NCBI GenBank assembly: GCA_947167745.1
Contig: CAMVJE010000006.1
Location: 4,105-68,104 of the forward strand
Source: an uncultured Treponema sp.
GTDB lineage: Bacteria > Spirochaetota > Spirochaetia > Treponematales > Treponemataceae
Direction of reading: 5' to 3'
Length of the DNA: 64,000 bases
Shown here: positions 33,166 to 42,766 of the stretch, piece after piece
How positions within the stretch are numbered: position 1 is the first letter of the stretch
Layout: each line of letters starts with the position of its first letter
Notes under the pieces: generated by a model
The model's database searches: none
Told to the model about the DNA's origin: nothing
What the model saw: the letters and a program-made list of their open reading frames with translations, nothing else
Program-made: the position numbers and the translations under genes

Positions 33166-35790
33166 TCAGCTTTCAATCTTCAAAAATCCAATTTCCGTGT
33201 TCCAGTTGAAGAGCGTTTTTTGGGCGGCGGTTACGAGAAGATTTTTGATTCGCTCCAGGTCTTCGTTGCCGACTGCGGAAGAAAGAGCCGTGCCGTATGC
33301 AGAATTTTCTGAATCGAACCACTTGCTGATTTCGGCCTCGGAGATGCGGCGTTTTTCCGTGACGATTTTTGAGGCTGACTTCACCTTAAAGCCGTATTTT
33401 TTAAAGCTCTCGGTGATGGTGTCAGCATTCCAGTTGAAGAGAGGATTTTCCTTGTCGCCGAAGAATTCGTTTTCGGCAAGCTCCATTTTCTTCAATATAT
33501 ATTCGAATTTCTGGGGAAGGCCTTCGGTATTGCCGGAAAGAACCTGATTTCGCACCAGGTCACTGATTCTCTGACCGTGGCAGGGAATTCGCTGGGAGAT
33601 GATGACGGAAAATTCGTGTGAAATGAGAGAGATTCCCGCGTCAAGCGCGGGAATGACTGTTGAGTCAAACTCAGGTGTGCCAGGTGCGGGAATGACAGAA
33701 GCGTCATGTCCGGGGATGACTGCGGTGGCAGAATGGCCATGTTCTGGGATGACAGAAGGGCCATGTTCGGGAATGACAGGAGTGTCATGTTCGGGCTTGA
33801 CACGGACATCCCTTTCAACAATCTCCTTCAACGCGTAGGCCAGAACATCAGCAGAATCCTGACTGGTGAAGGGGTCGCGGAAGAAAATCCTGTCGAAAAT
33901 AATGTCTTTCTTTGAAAAATCTTCGAGAATGGCTTTGAAATCTTTAGCCGAAAGATAGTTTTCTCGTGTCTCAGGGCGCACGGAAAGAAGGGGGCGGTCA
34001 AGGTCGTCCAGAGTGCGGCCGTACTGCTCCATGATTTCCTTTCCTTTCTGGCTTCGGCAGATTCCGCATGTGATTCCTTCAGGCGTTTTTCGGCTCACAT
34101 CCCAGAGCAAAAGTCCGTCGTCGGCGTTCCAGACAAGGCTTCGAGTGTGGCGGGTAAGCTGGGCAAGGTTTGTCATGGCATCCCGGATTGAAAGAAGAAC
34201 TTCCGCCCGGTTTGAGTCCAAGCGGCTTCTCCAGGATTTATCGGCCTTGTCCAGGGCGCTTTCCTTCCGCTCGTCTTTTGGCGTAAAGGTGAGGTTTTCG
34301 GATTTGACCGTGTTGTTCTGATTGAAATTCTTGTTAATCCACCATTCCCCGATTGGATTTGAAAAATCACTGGCAAAATGAGGCAGGGGGTGCATTCCGC
34401 AAGAGGCTCCCGTTTCAGGCTTTTCCGGCTCAATGTTTTCCAGAATCGAAGAAATCTGCATTTCACGGCGGCTTAAAACTTCGTCCCGGATTTTTGCCTC
34501 GTAGCCCTGAGTTGTGGGCGTGTAAAAGACCCGGCCAACCAGTTCCGTGGGTAGATACTGCTGGGCGACCCAGTGATCCCGGTAAGCGTGGGGATAAAGA
34601 TATCCGTCTCCGTGACCAAATCCTTCCGCATCCCGGCTGGAATCCCGCAAATGATTGGGAACTTCGGCATCTTCCTTTTCAACGGAAGCAAGGGCATCAA
34701 AAAATGCCATACTGGAATTTGATTTTGGAGCCGTGGCAAGGTAAAGGGCGGCGTGAGCCAAATGATAGCGGCCTTCGGGAAGACCCACCCGGTCAAAAGC
34801 GTCGGCGCAGGCTGTCACAACGCCCAGAGCATAAGGGTCTGCCAGGCCCGTGTCCTCGCAGGCCGAAATCAACATTCTTCGGAAAATAAAATGAGGGTCT
34901 TCCCCGGCTCGAATCATGCGGGCAAGCCAATACATGGCGGCGTCCGGGTCTCGCCCCCGCAAAGATTTTATGAAGGCAGAGATTATGTCGTAGTGGTAGT
35001 CACCGTCACGGTCATAAAGCACGACTTTTTTCTGAATCGACTCTTCTGCCGTTTCCTTGGAAATGTAAATCGTGCTTCCGTAGGCCGGTTCCGGGATTCG
35101 TCCGTCCGGGTTCCATTTTTCGGGAGTGGTCTCAACCGCAAGTTCCAGGGCATTGAGCAAACTTCTCGCATCTCCGTTGGCTGTGTCAACCAGATGTTCC
35201 AAAGCTCCCTTTTCAAATTCCACCTTCCAGTGGCCGTAGCCCCGCTCAACATCGCTGAGCGCCATTTTAGCGGCCTTGGTCAAATCTTCCTTTGTGAGGG
35301 CTTTGAGCTGAAAGACCCTTGAACGGCTGACCAGAGCCTTGTTGACTTCAAAAAAAGGATTTTCGGTGGTGGCTCCAATCAGGATTATCGTGCCGTTTTC
35401 CACCCAGGGCAAAAGTGCGTCCTGCTGGGCCTTGTTCCAGCGGTGAACTTCATCAACAAAAAGAATAGTTCTTCTATTATATAGCTTAAAAAAATCGTCT
35501 GCGTTTTTGATTGCCGTGCGGATGTCGGCGACACCCGTAAGAACTGCATTGAGCGTGATGAAATTTGATTTCGTGTGATTTGCGATGACGCGGGCAAGGG
35601 TAGTCTTTCCGGTTCCCGGCGGGCCGTAAAAAATAACGGAAGTGAGCTGGTCAGCGGCAATGGCACGGCGCAAAAGCCGTCCCTTTCCAACTATATGATC
35701 CTGCCCGATGTACTCGTCTAAATTCCGTGGTCTCATGCGGGCAGCGAGAGGCTGCTTTTCATTTTTTGAATTGTCAAAAAGGTCTGCCAT
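33166..35790 (-). CDS. rarA: RarA/MgsA AAA ATPase with long C-terminal extension
   Basis: 874 residues. The first 440 or so match RarA (MgsA): Walker [13 protein letters not shown] near 56, Walker [10 protein letters not shown], then the RarA C-terminal region. It acts at stalled replication forks. Usual length is about 440, so roughly 430 residues are added. I do not recognise the extension with certainty; parts ([24 protein letters not shown]) could be a decayed methyltransferase fold. Residues about 657-731 are repeat-encoded. The start shares TAATG with the stop of the upstream lipoprotein gene. Confidence 0.85.
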   Translation of the reverse strand: MADLFDNSKNEKQPLAARMRPRNLDEYIGQDHIVGKGRLLRRAIAADQLTSVIFYGPPGTGKTTLARVIANHTKSNFITLNAVLTGVADIRTAIKNADDFFKLYNRRTILFVDEVHRWNKAQQDALLPWVENGTIILIGATTENPFFEVNKALVSRSRVFQLKALTKEDLTKAAKMALSDVERGYGHWKVEFEKGALEHLVDTANGDARSLLNALELAVETTPEKWNPDGRIPEPAYGSTIYISKETAEESIQKKVVLYDRDGDYHYDIISAFIKSLRGRDPDAAMYWLARMIRAGEDPHFIFRRMLISACEDTGLADPYALGVVTACADAFDRVGLPEGRYHLAHAALYLATAPKSNSSMAFFDALASVEKEDAEVPNHLRDSSRDAEGFGHGDGYLYPHAYRDHWVAQQYLPTELVGRVFYTPTTQGYEAKIRDEVLSRREMQISSILENIEPEKPETGASCGMHPLPHFASDFSNPIGEWWINKNFNQNNTVKSENLTFTPKDERKESALDKADKSWRSRLDSNRAEVLLSIRDAMTNLAQLTRHTRSLVWNADDGLLLWDVSRKTPEGITCGICRSQKGKEIMEQYGRTLDDLDRPLLSVRPETRENYLSAKDFKAILEDFSKKDIIFDRIFFRDPFTSQDSADVLAYALKEIVERDVRVKPEHDTPVIPEHGPSVIPEHGHSATAVIPGHDASVIPAPGTPEFDSTVIPALDAGISLISHEFSVIISQRIPCHGQRISDLVRNQVLSGNTEGLPQKFEYILKKMELAENEFFGDKENPLFNWNADTITESFKKYGFKVKSASKIVTEKRRISEAEISKWFDSENSAYGTALSSAVGNEDLERIKNLLVTAAQKTLFNWNTEIGFLKIES
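33600..33830 (-). repeat. Degenerate VIP-type repeat inside the rarA extension
   Basis: The stretch holds about six degenerate units built around GGGAATGAC, which encode on the minus strand a run of VIPEHG-like peptides ending in [12 protein letters not shown]. Such VIPA...GI peptides are typical of intragenic palindromic repeats in several bacterial groups. The frame stays open across it. It lies between two conserved-looking segments of the C-terminal extension. Confidence 0.75.
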
Positions 35791-36866
35791 TACTCCCTGT
35801 TCCACTGAGTCTTTGATGCGAAATATGACCAAAGACCGATGTTTTTAAATGAAGCCGATGTGCTTTGTGTTGTTGAAGAAGCAAAAATTGTGTTAGCAGC
35901 TTCGCTTTTGGAAGGATCGTATACTAAGAGTGCCCAAATTTCATAATATGAAGACAATGCAGAATCAGCGTTTGTAGAGAAACTTGCATAGCCACTTTTT
36001 GGAATAGTTTTGTCTGAGTCAGAAAATGGTGTATGTGCGATTCCTTTTTTTGTGCCAATCAAAAGGTAATCACTTGTTTTAGCCAGAGAATAGACTTCTC
36101 CTTTACCGATTGATACAGAAGTCCAAGAGGTGCTGCCATCCTTTAAATACGACACATTTTCTCCAGAACATGTATATATACAAGTTGCATCTGAATTCAT
36201 TGATTCATTTGAAGTCATTGCATAATTGTCAGAGAAGTAAACAGCGTTATTAAAGTATGTGCATGACTTTGTTGATTTTGTAGGTGTTGTGGCTGGTGTA
36301 CTTGAGCCTAGCGTCATTGGTGTTACTGTTGATAATTGGTTAGTTCCATTTAATTCATAAACAACTTCACCAATTCGATAGTAGGCTTTTCGGTTGCCTT
36401 TTTTGGGAGTATTTGTACAAAAAAGAATGGCGGCTGATGAAGAATATGAAGCAGAGTAAATTTGTGTCCAAGTGCCGTCAGAGTAGCAATATACGGATCT
36501 TTTTTCATAAACCATGTTGCCACTATCGTTTTTAACGGGAGTGCTGAATACGAGAGCATACAAATAGGTTGAATCTGCGGCCAAACTGTGAACAACTCCA
36601 TCGGGCTTTGAGAATTTTGTGAAAGTCTTTCTTTCGGTATAGTCACTCAGGGTTCTGTAATAAATCTCGCCGGTTGATGTGAAAACCTTTTCGCCTTCAC
36701 TGTCTGCGTAGCGGATAATGCTCTTAATATCACCAGAAACAACTGCATCAGCAAGTTTTACTTCTTTTCGGATTTCATCAAAAATGACTCCAGTGCAGGA
36801 AGAGAATAAGGAAATGATTGTCGCTGAAATTATGGTGAAAATTATTCTTAAATTAAATTTTTTCAT
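35790..36866 (-). CDS. Lipoprotein of unknown function
   Basis: 358 residues. The signal peptide ends in a lipobox SLFSSC (Cys24). The mature protein is strand-rich and Ser/Thr/Tyr-rich and could form a beta-propeller, but I see no known repeat. AGGATAG precedes the ATG. Its stop overlaps the start of rarA as TAATG, an unusual coupling of an exported protein with a DNA-repair enzyme. An outer-membrane barrel gene lies 15 bp upstream. Confidence 0.72.
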   Translation of the reverse strand: MKKFNLRIIFTIISATIISLFSSCTGVIFDEIRKEVKLADAVVSGDIKSIIRYADSEGEKVFTSTGEIYYRTLSDYTERKTFTKFSKPDGVVHSLAADSTYLYALVFSTPVKNDSGNMVYEKRSVYCYSDGTWTQIYSASYSSSAAILFCTNTPKKGNRKAYYRIGEVVYELNGTNQLSTVTPMTLGSSTPATTPTKSTKSCTYFNNAVYFSDNYAMTSNESMNSDATCIYTCSGENVSYLKDGSTSWTSVSIGKGEVYSLAKTSDYLLIGTKKGIAHTPFSDSDKTIPKSGYASFSTNADSALSSYYEIWALLVYDPSKSEAANTIFASSTTQSTSASFKNIGLWSYFASKTQWNRE

Positions 36867-36881
36867 TTTTATACTATCCTG

Positions 36882-37529
36882 TTAGAAGTGGTATCGGGCT
36901 GAAATTGCAAATGAGCCAAATATTCCGTAATCGTTGTATTGTGGATCGCTATACCACTGAGGCATATACATAAAGTCTCCCTCTGCTCCAAAAGACCAGC
37001 TTGGTGTAGCCCGATAGAAAACACCTGCAGAACCTCTGAGTATCAAACCTGGAAAATATGTTCGGCTGAGGTAGTTTTCCATTGCTGCACCAACGCCTAA
37101 TGTAATTGGGAATTCGAATTTCTTGAAAGTCGGCTGAATCGTAGTGTTTAAAACAAGCGGAATGTAAGTGAAAATATTTTCGCCGATGGTCGGATGATAA
37201 CCGAAATAAACATCGATTCCAACAGCCCACCAGTTTGTAATGAATCTGTGGTAACCGAGAGAGCCTGAACCGCCGATTGCGAGTTTGCCTTCTTTATAGA
37301 GTGGCCATGAGCCACCAAAATTTAAGGGCCATGAAACCATGAGCCCGATTTTTATGTATTGATCACCTGGTTCGTTTAGATTATCTGTTGTTTTTATAGA
37401 AATACTGTTTTCTTCTTCTGGTTTTTCCTGATCGATGTCATCGTTTGTGTTGATTTCAGCATCATCATCTGCAAAAGCAAAAGATGAAATCATAAAGAGA
37501 GCGCAAAAAAGCGCAATAAAGCGTTTCAT
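36882..37529 (-). CDS. Putative outer-membrane beta-barrel protein
   Basis: 215 residues. A signal peptide (1-20, cleavage after FAFA), an acidic segment (21-45) and then alternating strands with many aromatic residues are seen. The last residues are ISARYHF, with a terminal Phe as in outer-membrane barrels inserted by BamA. No substrate or family can be named. GAGG precedes the ATG. Confidence 0.72.
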   Translation of the reverse strand: MKRFIALFCALFMISSFAFADDDAEINTNDDIDQEKPEEENSISIKTTDNLNEPGDQYIKIGLMVSWPLNFGGSWPLYKEGKLAIGGSGSLGYHRFITNWWAVGIDVYFGYHPTIGENIFTYIPLVLNTTIQPTFKKFEFPITLGVGAAMENYLSRTYFPGLILRGSAGVFYRATPSWSFGAEGDFMYMPQWYSDPQYNDYGIFGSFAISARYHF

Positions 37530-37635
37530 AAATCCTCGTTATGTTTAAATAATAGATAGTAATTTTACTGAAAATAGAGTATATTTTCAATTCTAAGTTA
37601 CATATAAAAGAAAACAATCAAGAAGAGGTTACAAA

Positions 37636-38514
37636 ATGAGTGCACAGATTATCGACGGAAAGCAGATTGCATTGGATGTTCGCGCGGGCGTTGCCGAAAA
37701 AGTGGCAGCCCTCAAAGCAAAGGGAATCACCCCCTGCCTGGCGGTTGTTCTCGTGGGCGAAAATCCTGCCAGCGTGAGCTATGTCACTGGAAAGCGAAAG
37801 GCCCTGGCAGAGGCTGGAATGGCTGACAAAAGCGTAGAGCTTCCAGAAAACACAAGCGAAGAAGATTTGCTCGCTTTAATCGACAAACTCAACAAAGACG
37901 ATTCTGTTCACGGAATTTTGGTTCAGCTTCCTCTTCCAAAACACATAAACGAAGACAAGGTGATTATGGCAATCTCTCCCGAAAAGGATGTTGACGGCTT
38001 CCACCCTGTCAATGTGGGAAATCTCGTAATCGGCAAAAAAGCCTTCCTTCCATGTACTCCCCACGGAATCATTGTTCTTCTTGAGCGCATGGGAATCGAG
38101 ACGAGCGGAAAGCACGCCGTCGTAATCGGCCGCTCAAACATCGTCGGAAAGCCGGTCTCACTTCTCCTCGCCCGAAAGGAAACTAACTGCACGGTCACAA
38201 TCTGCCACACAGGAACAAAAAACATGGCAGAAATCACCCGTCAGGCAGACATCCTGATTGCGGCTTCAGGCCATCCCCACACAGTCACAGCCGACATGGT
38301 TAAGGACGGAGCGGTTGTAATTGATGTTGGCGTAAACCGAATCCCGGACAGCACAAAAAAGAGCGGCTTCCGCTTAATCGGTGACTGCGACTTTGAAGAC
38401 CTCAAAGAAAAAGCCAGCTACATCACCCCGGTTCCAGGCGGAGTCGGCCCAATGACTATTGCGATGCTCATGTATAATACGCTAGAGGCTGCGGAGGCAG
38501 CTTCAGTAGAATAA
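37636..38514 (+). CDS. folD: Methylenetetrahydrofolate dehydrogenase/cyclohydrolase
   Basis: 292 residues, usual length. The active-site YVTGKRKA (with the Lys of the YxxxK motif), the VQLPLPKH segment, VDGFHPVN, and the cofactor region [14 protein letters not shown] are all present, ending with [11 protein letters not shown]. It interconverts 5,10-methylene-, methenyl- and 10-formyl-tetrahydrofolate. AGAGG lies 8 nt before the ATG. It is divergent from the outer-membrane barrel gene. Confidence 0.96.
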   Translation: MSAQIIDGKQIALDVRAGVAEKVAALKAKGITPCLAVVLVGENPASVSYVTGKRKALAEAGMADKSVELPENTSEEDLLALIDKLNKDDSVHGILVQLPLPKHINEDKVIMAISPEKDVDGFHPVNVGNLVIGKKAFLPCTPHGIIVLLERMGIETSGKHAVVIGRSNIVGKPVSLLLARKETNCTVTICHTGTKNMAEITRQADILIAASGHPHTVTADMVKDGAVVIDVGVNRIPDSTKKSGFRLIGDCDFEDLKEKASYITPVPGGVGPMTIAMLMYNTLEAAEAASVE

Positions 38515-38529
38515 AAAGGAGAAGATTTT

Positions 38530-38988
38530 ATGAAAAAATTATTTGTTATTTGTGCAGTTCTTTTGACAGCCTGCTCTCTAATCAGTGCCAGACCCAAAAT
38601 TAAAGCACTTGACTGTATCAATGATGAAAGTTTTACAAAATTTTCAACGGACGAAGATTTGAGCTGGCTTGAAGGAAAATGGGAATTACTCGGCTGGCAG
38701 GTTGATAACCACGGAAAATGGGAAGACAATACAAAGGCCTGGAAATATCAATATTTAAAAATTGACGGGAAATCAAAGGATTCCAAACTTACTCAAGAAA
38801 CAAAAAATTCAAAAGACGGTAAAGTTTCCACTTCAGAATTCACTGTCGAAAAATATTTCAACATGAATAACCATGTAAAAGGCCACTTTAACAAGGTTAA
38901 TCCGGAAAAAAATATTCTTGTGCTTAGAAGAGAATTTGCCAGAGATGAAAAAGTTCTCTTCTATTTTGTATTTACAAAAAAGAAATAA
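38530..38988 (+). CDS. Exported protein of unknown function
   Basis: 152 residues with a signal peptide (MKKLFVICAVLLTACSLISA); the Cys at 15 could make it a lipoprotein, although the flanking residues do not make a strong lipobox. The mature part contains SWLEGKWELLGW, a pattern seen in small lipocalin-like proteins, followed by KIDGKSKDSKL. Function unknown. AGGAGA precedes the ATG. Its stop and the folE2 start share TAATG. Confidence 0.68.
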   Translation: MKKLFVICAVLLTACSLISARPKIKALDCINDESFTKFSTDEDLSWLEGKWELLGWQVDNHGKWEDNTKAWKYQYLKIDGKSKDSKLTQETKNSKDGKVSTSEFTVEKYFNMNNHVKGHFNKVNPEKNILVLRREFARDEKVLFYFVFTKKK

Positions 38989-39908
38989 TGATAGACATCC
39001 AGTCCACTCCCGACACAAGGGCCGTTCCCCTTCAGAAAGTCGGCGTTAAAAATGTAAAATATCCGATTCAGGTTCTCGACAAGAGCCGCAAAAAGCAGAA
39101 CACTACCGGCACGGTCAATCTTTTCGTCAATCTGCCCCACAATTTCAAGGGCACTCACATGAGCCGCTTCATCGAAGTTTTTCACAAACATCACAACGAC
39201 ATTTCCATGAACAATTTCCTTGAGATGCTGGAAGAAATCCGCTCAAAACTGGACGCGGAGCGTGCTTTCGGGCGAATCACTTTCCCTTATTTCATCGAAA
39301 AATCCGCCCCGGTCACAAAATCCGCCGGCCTTATGGAATACACCTGCTCTTATGAAGGCGAAGTATCAATTCATAATGAGGGGGAAAGCCTTCCCCCTGG
39401 GCTTCAAGCTTCGCTTTCACCCACACCCCCATCTGCGGACAGCGGTTCAGGCACAGCCTTCACCGAGACTCGCTCAAAACCTGTCTCACAGGTTTTGTCC
39501 CCGCAAGCGGGGTCGCTCCCTACCCGCAACGCCCGCTTTTTCATCTCCATCAAAGTACCGGTTGCGACCCTTTGTCCTTGTTCTAAGGCTATTTCTGAAT
39601 ATGGCGCGCACAATCAGCGGGGCTTTGTTAAGGTCAAAGTGCTTTACAGCAAGTTTTTCTGGATTGAGGATGTGATTTCTATGATTGAGGAATGTGCATC
39701 AACGCCTCTTTATTCGGTTCTCAAACGCAAGGACGAAAAATTCGTCACGGAACACGCCTACGACAATCCCCGCTTCGTCGAAGACGTGGTGCGGGAAGTC
39801 TACCTTGGCTTAAAGAAAATGGATTTTAAATGGTTCACCGTGGAAGCCGAAACCGAAGAGTCGATACACTTCCATAACGCATATGCATGTGCTGAGTTCG
39901 GGGAATAA
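38988..39908 (+). CDS. folE2: GTP cyclohydrolase, FolE2 type, with repeat-encoded insertion
   Basis: 306 residues, against about 260 normally. Family features are clear: QSTPDTRAVPLQKVGVKN at the N-terminus, MSRFIEVFHKH near 58-68, and the metal-site Cys in VATLCPCSKAISEYGAHNQR. It makes dihydroneopterin triphosphate for folate (or queuosine). Residues about 131-182 are Pro/Ser-rich, interrupt the domain between SYEGEVS and FFISIKVPV, and are encoded by a dispersed palindromic repeat. The flanks align with the family, so the enzyme is probably active. It is coupled to the upstream exported-protein gene. Confidence 0.92.
   Translation: MIDIQSTPDTRAVPLQKVGVKNVKYPIQVLDKSRKKQNTTGTVNLFVNLPHNFKGTHMSRFIEVFHKHHNDISMNNFLEMLEEIRSKLDAERAFGRITFPYFIEKSAPVTKSAGLMEYTCSYEGEVSIHNEGESLPPGLQASLSPTPPSADSGSGTAFTETRSKPVSQVLSPQAGSLPTRNARFFISIKVPVATLCPCSKAISEYGAHNQRGFVKVKVLYSKFFWIEDVISMIEECASTPLYSVLKRKDEKFVTEHAYDNPRFVEDVVREVYLGLKKMDFKWFTVEAETEESIHFHNAYACAEFGE
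39378..39533 (+). repeat. Family 1 palindromic repeat inside folE2
   Basis: Modules in order: a GGGGG/CCCCC hairpin (39379-39386 with 39391-39398), the conserved box starting GCGGTTCAGGCACAGCCTTC (from 39442), a perfect 9-bp hairpin CAAAACCTG/CAGGTTTTG (39475-39483, 39489-39497; loop tctca), a CCCCGC-aa-GCGGGG hairpin, and GTCGCTCCCTAC. It adds about 52 codons with no stop, encoding for example GSGTAFTETRSK. Confidence 0.85.
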
Positions 39909-39914
39909 ATTCCG

Positions 39915-40025
39915 CGAGAATTGTGAAGCGCAAGGGATTGTAGTGGTGCGCGGAGCGCATTACGAAGTAACGGAGCGGTAGCGGAGCCACGAAAAGCCCG
40001 GCGGCGAAGCCGATGCGCCCAATTT
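39915..40025. repeat. Intergenic family 2 repeat after folE2
   Basis: A GC-rich non-coding stretch with GGAGCGGTAGCGGAGCCACG, AAAGCCCGGCGGCGAAGC and GATGCGCCCAA. It resembles the copy at 14945-15044 in the order GCAGCGGA..CC..GAAA..CCCG. It lies between the convergent folE2 and M15 peptidase genes. Confidence 0.6.
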
Positions 40026-40039
40026 CTAACTCCTAACTT

Positions 40040-40993
40040 CTAATTGCTAATTTTTACTAACTCTGGGTGGTACTCAAAGTGCATGTTGTCGAAGATTACC
40101 CAGTAACCGCCCCAAATAAAGCCTTCTTCTTCAAAAATGCGGATAACTTCGTCGCCGGGAGTCCAGCGTTTTTCAAGCGGAATCATCATCCATTTGTCGC
40201 CGAGGCGATCTTTTTCCCAGCCCCAGTATATTGCCCGGCCGTTCAGTCTTTTTGGCAGCAGGTCGATTGCGATTCCGTATGAGTGGAAGGATTTTCGTGA
40301 GGTTTCGGCGATTTCCCGCCAGTGGTATGCGTCTGCACTTTTGAGGGTGTCGATAAATTTTTTTACCTTTGGATTTGATTTTTGCGCCAGGATTTTTTTC
40401 TCTACATTTTTGAGATGGTCGTAAATTCGCTCATGGATTTTTGTGCTTTTTCCTAAAAAGGTCGTTTTTATGATATGGTCTTCGATAATTACGCGTGATT
40501 TTGCAGAATACAGCCAGTCAAAAAAGAACATGGGTGTGCCGCCCGCATTTTTACGGTTTTCCGTGGAGCCGAAATTTCTGATTTGTTCGATTTCTTCTTT
40601 TGTATAAGTGCTTGGGTCGCGGAGAGTGTTTTCGTAACGGTACCGAAGAATCCAGTATTTTTCTTTGTTGGCAAGCTCTTCTTTTGGCAAAAGTCTGCCG
40701 CCAGCCCAGTAAAAAACCGCGTTTTTCTTTTTTTTGGGTTTTGCAGTGCGGTCAAAATAAAGGTCGGCTGTCATTTCGATTTTCCAGTCACCGACTTCCA
40801 TATCGTAAAGGGCAGTGTATTCGATATCGGGGTAAAAGCACATGAATTCCTTTATTTCGGGCGGGCAGAAGGCGTGAAACTGTTTTTGAGCAGAAGCTAT
40901 AGTAAGTGAAGAATTTGCTTTTTCTTGTGAGAAGAGACTGAGAGAAAAAAGTGCGAAAATTGTCAGGAAAAAAAATCGTTTCACGGAAAGCAA
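40040..40993 (-). CDS. M15 family D-Ala-D-Ala-type peptidase, exported
   Basis: 317 residues with a signal peptide (about 1-24, cleavage after LFS). The zinc motif HSYGIAIDL (H and D ligands) near 245 and the later H in NMHFEYHPEL identify family M15, close to VanY/endopeptidase types acting on peptidoglycan stems. I use a TTG start at 40991-40993 because AGGAG lies 8 nt before it; the GTG three codons later is too far from the RBS. The gene follows murD by 16 bp and is likely in one unit with it. Confidence 0.85.
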   Translation of the reverse strand: MLSVKRFFFLTIFALFSLSLFSQEKANSSLTIASAQKQFHAFCPPEIKEFMCFYPDIEYTALYDMEVGDWKIEMTADLYFDRTAKPKKKKNAVFYWAGGRLLPKEELANKEKYWILRYRYENTLRDPSTYTKEEIEQIRNFGSTENRKNAGGTPMFFFDWLYSAKSRVIIEDHIIKTTFLGKSTKIHERIYDHLKNVEKKILAQKSNPKVKKFIDTLKSADAYHWREIAETSRKSFHSYGIAIDLLPKRLNGRAIYWGWEKDRLGDKWMMIPLEKRWTPGDEVIRIFEEEGFIWGGYWVIFDNMHFEYHPELVKISN

Positions 40994-41009
40994 AACCCTT
41001 CTCCTCTTT

Positions 41010-42587
41010 TTATTTTGCGAATACCTTCTTTACGCAGGTCTTGAACTGATTTCCCCGGTCGAATTCGTTTTTGAACATGCCGAAACTTGTTGCTCCAGGA
41101 GAGAAAACTACGACCTGAACTTTTTCGCTGCTTTCGGAGTTTTCCAAGTCGCTTTTGAGGGCAAGAAGCATTTCTTCAACGGAATTGAAAGGCCCTTTAT
41201 AGGCGATTTTTTTTGCATTGAAGTCAGGAATCATTTTATCGGTGGCGCTTCCCGCCAGCAGATACACTGATTTCGGGACGATATTCTTGCCGTTTTCCGA
41301 GATTCCGCTGGCGATTGGGCTTAAATCTAGGCCCTTGTCCGTGCCGCCCGTGAGGAAAATAACCGGCTTTCCGAATGCTTGCGTGGCTTCGGCGGCGGCT
41401 TCGGGAATCGTGGCGGCTGAGTCATTGTAGAATCTGTAAGTCGTCTTGCCGATTTTACATTCGTGGAAGAATTCAAGGCGGTGCTCAATTCCGTTCCAGC
41501 GGCCCAGAACTTCGATGATCCGCTCGGGGGAAACTCCCATGATTCTGAGTACGAGGGCCGCGTTGAGGACATTTGACCGCATGTGTTTTCCCGGAACAAT
41601 CAGGTCTTTCAGGACAGTTTCTGTCGTTTTTTCGTAGTCTTGTGGAAGGCTATCGAGGATTTTTGTTGAGAGGCGGGCAAATCCCGTGCCCTTTTTGTCC
41701 TGCCAGACTCCAAGCACGCCTTCTGGCAGCTGTTTTTTGCTGTAGCGGAGAATAGTTGCCTTACATTCTTTTGCGAAAATATCGCCCCAGTTGTCAATTA
41801 AAGTGCCGCCGTCGGCCGCAGGGTCAGAGTCGAAGTCGAAGATTGCGAAATCTTTTTTGGTCTGGTCGGCGTAAATCAGTTTTTTGTCGTTTACATAGGC
41901 CAGCATTGAGTGATAGAAATTCTGATGGTCAGGAATGATTTTCGTGATGATAGAAACTTTTGGCTTCAAGAGCTTTCGCCCGCGAAGGTCGGCAAGCTGC
42001 CAGCTGGAAAGTTCAAGGACGACAGGGGTTGTTGAATCTGTCTGGTCAAGGAAAGTGAGCGGCGAAACCGTGATGTTTCCGCCCAAAAAAGCGCTGAAGC
42101 CTGAAGCCTTTAAGCCGTAGTAAATTGCGCTTACGGTTGAAGATTTGCCTTTGCTTCCCGTAACGGCGATAATCGGAGCCTTGCTGAATGCCAAAAAGAG
42201 CGAAATATCTGTTTCAATTGCTTTTGCGGCTGCGAGATATTTGTTTCCGTCGTATTTGACCCCCGGATTTTTGATTACGCAGTCGGCATTTTCAAAATCT
42301 TCGATACGGTGCTCGCCCAGGCGGTAAGTCAGGCGGCTGGTGTCCAGATTTTTGTCATTGTTGAGGGAATCAACCGTGGTTTGTAAGTCAGCCTCGCTTT
42401 TCATGTCAGTTGCGAGAACATAGGCTCCGTGATTTAAAAAGAAGCGGACGGAAGCCTCACCGCCGCCGTTAAGCCCCAAGCCCATGACGACGATTTTTTT
42501 GTCTTTGATGTCGCTGAGGGATTTAAAGTAACAGCCTTCCGGATAAAAATGTGGAACTGGCGGAAGCGGTTCGTGTGCGTCTGACAT
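41010..42587 (-). CDS. murD: UDP-N-acetylmuramoyl-L-alanine:D-glutamate ligase
   Basis: 525 residues, somewhat longer than the usual 440-460. The N-terminal Rossmann domain (VVMGLGLNGGGEASV), the ATP loop VTGSKGKSSTV near 144 and the C-terminal domain (NDSAATIPEAAAEA, FLTGGTDKGLDLSP) are visible. It adds D-Glu to UDP-MurNAc-L-Ala in the cytoplasm. AGAGGAG precedes the ATG. Confidence 0.93.
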   Translation of the reverse strand: MSDAHEPLPPVPHFYPEGCYFKSLSDIKDKKIVVMGLGLNGGGEASVRFFLNHGAYVLATDMKSEADLQTTVDSLNNDKNLDTSRLTYRLGEHRIEDFENADCVIKNPGVKYDGNKYLAAAKAIETDISLFLAFSKAPIIAVTGSKGKSSTVSAIYYGLKASGFSAFLGGNITVSPLTFLDQTDSTTPVVLELSSWQLADLRGRKLLKPKVSIITKIIPDHQNFYHSMLAYVNDKKLIYADQTKKDFAIFDFDSDPAADGGTLIDNWGDIFAKECKATILRYSKKQLPEGVLGVWQDKKGTGFARLSTKILDSLPQDYEKTTETVLKDLIVPGKHMRSNVLNAALVLRIMGVSPERIIEVLGRWNGIEHRLEFFHECKIGKTTYRFYNDSAATIPEAAAEATQAFGKPVIFLTGGTDKGLDLSPIASGISENGKNIVPKSVYLLAGSATDKMIPDFNAKKIAYKGPFNSVEEMLLALKSDLENSESSEKVQVVVFSPGATSFGMFKNEFDRGNQFKTCVKKVFAK

Positions 42588-42766
42588 AGGATTCTCCTCT
42601 AAATAAAAGAATTGTACACTTTTTTTGGATATTTTAAATAAATTTTAGAGAAAAACAAAAAAAATTTAAGCTAAAATAATAAAAATATATTTGTATAGTA
42701 CTCCCCCTGCAAATTCTATATAATAATAAGAAGTCTCTTAGATAATCTCAATATAAGGAGTAGATT

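Noticed and set aside
34353..34889. 178-codon open frame on the plus strand
   Set aside because: Antisense to the RarA core; composition (Pro, Arg, Gly) is that of a shadow frame.
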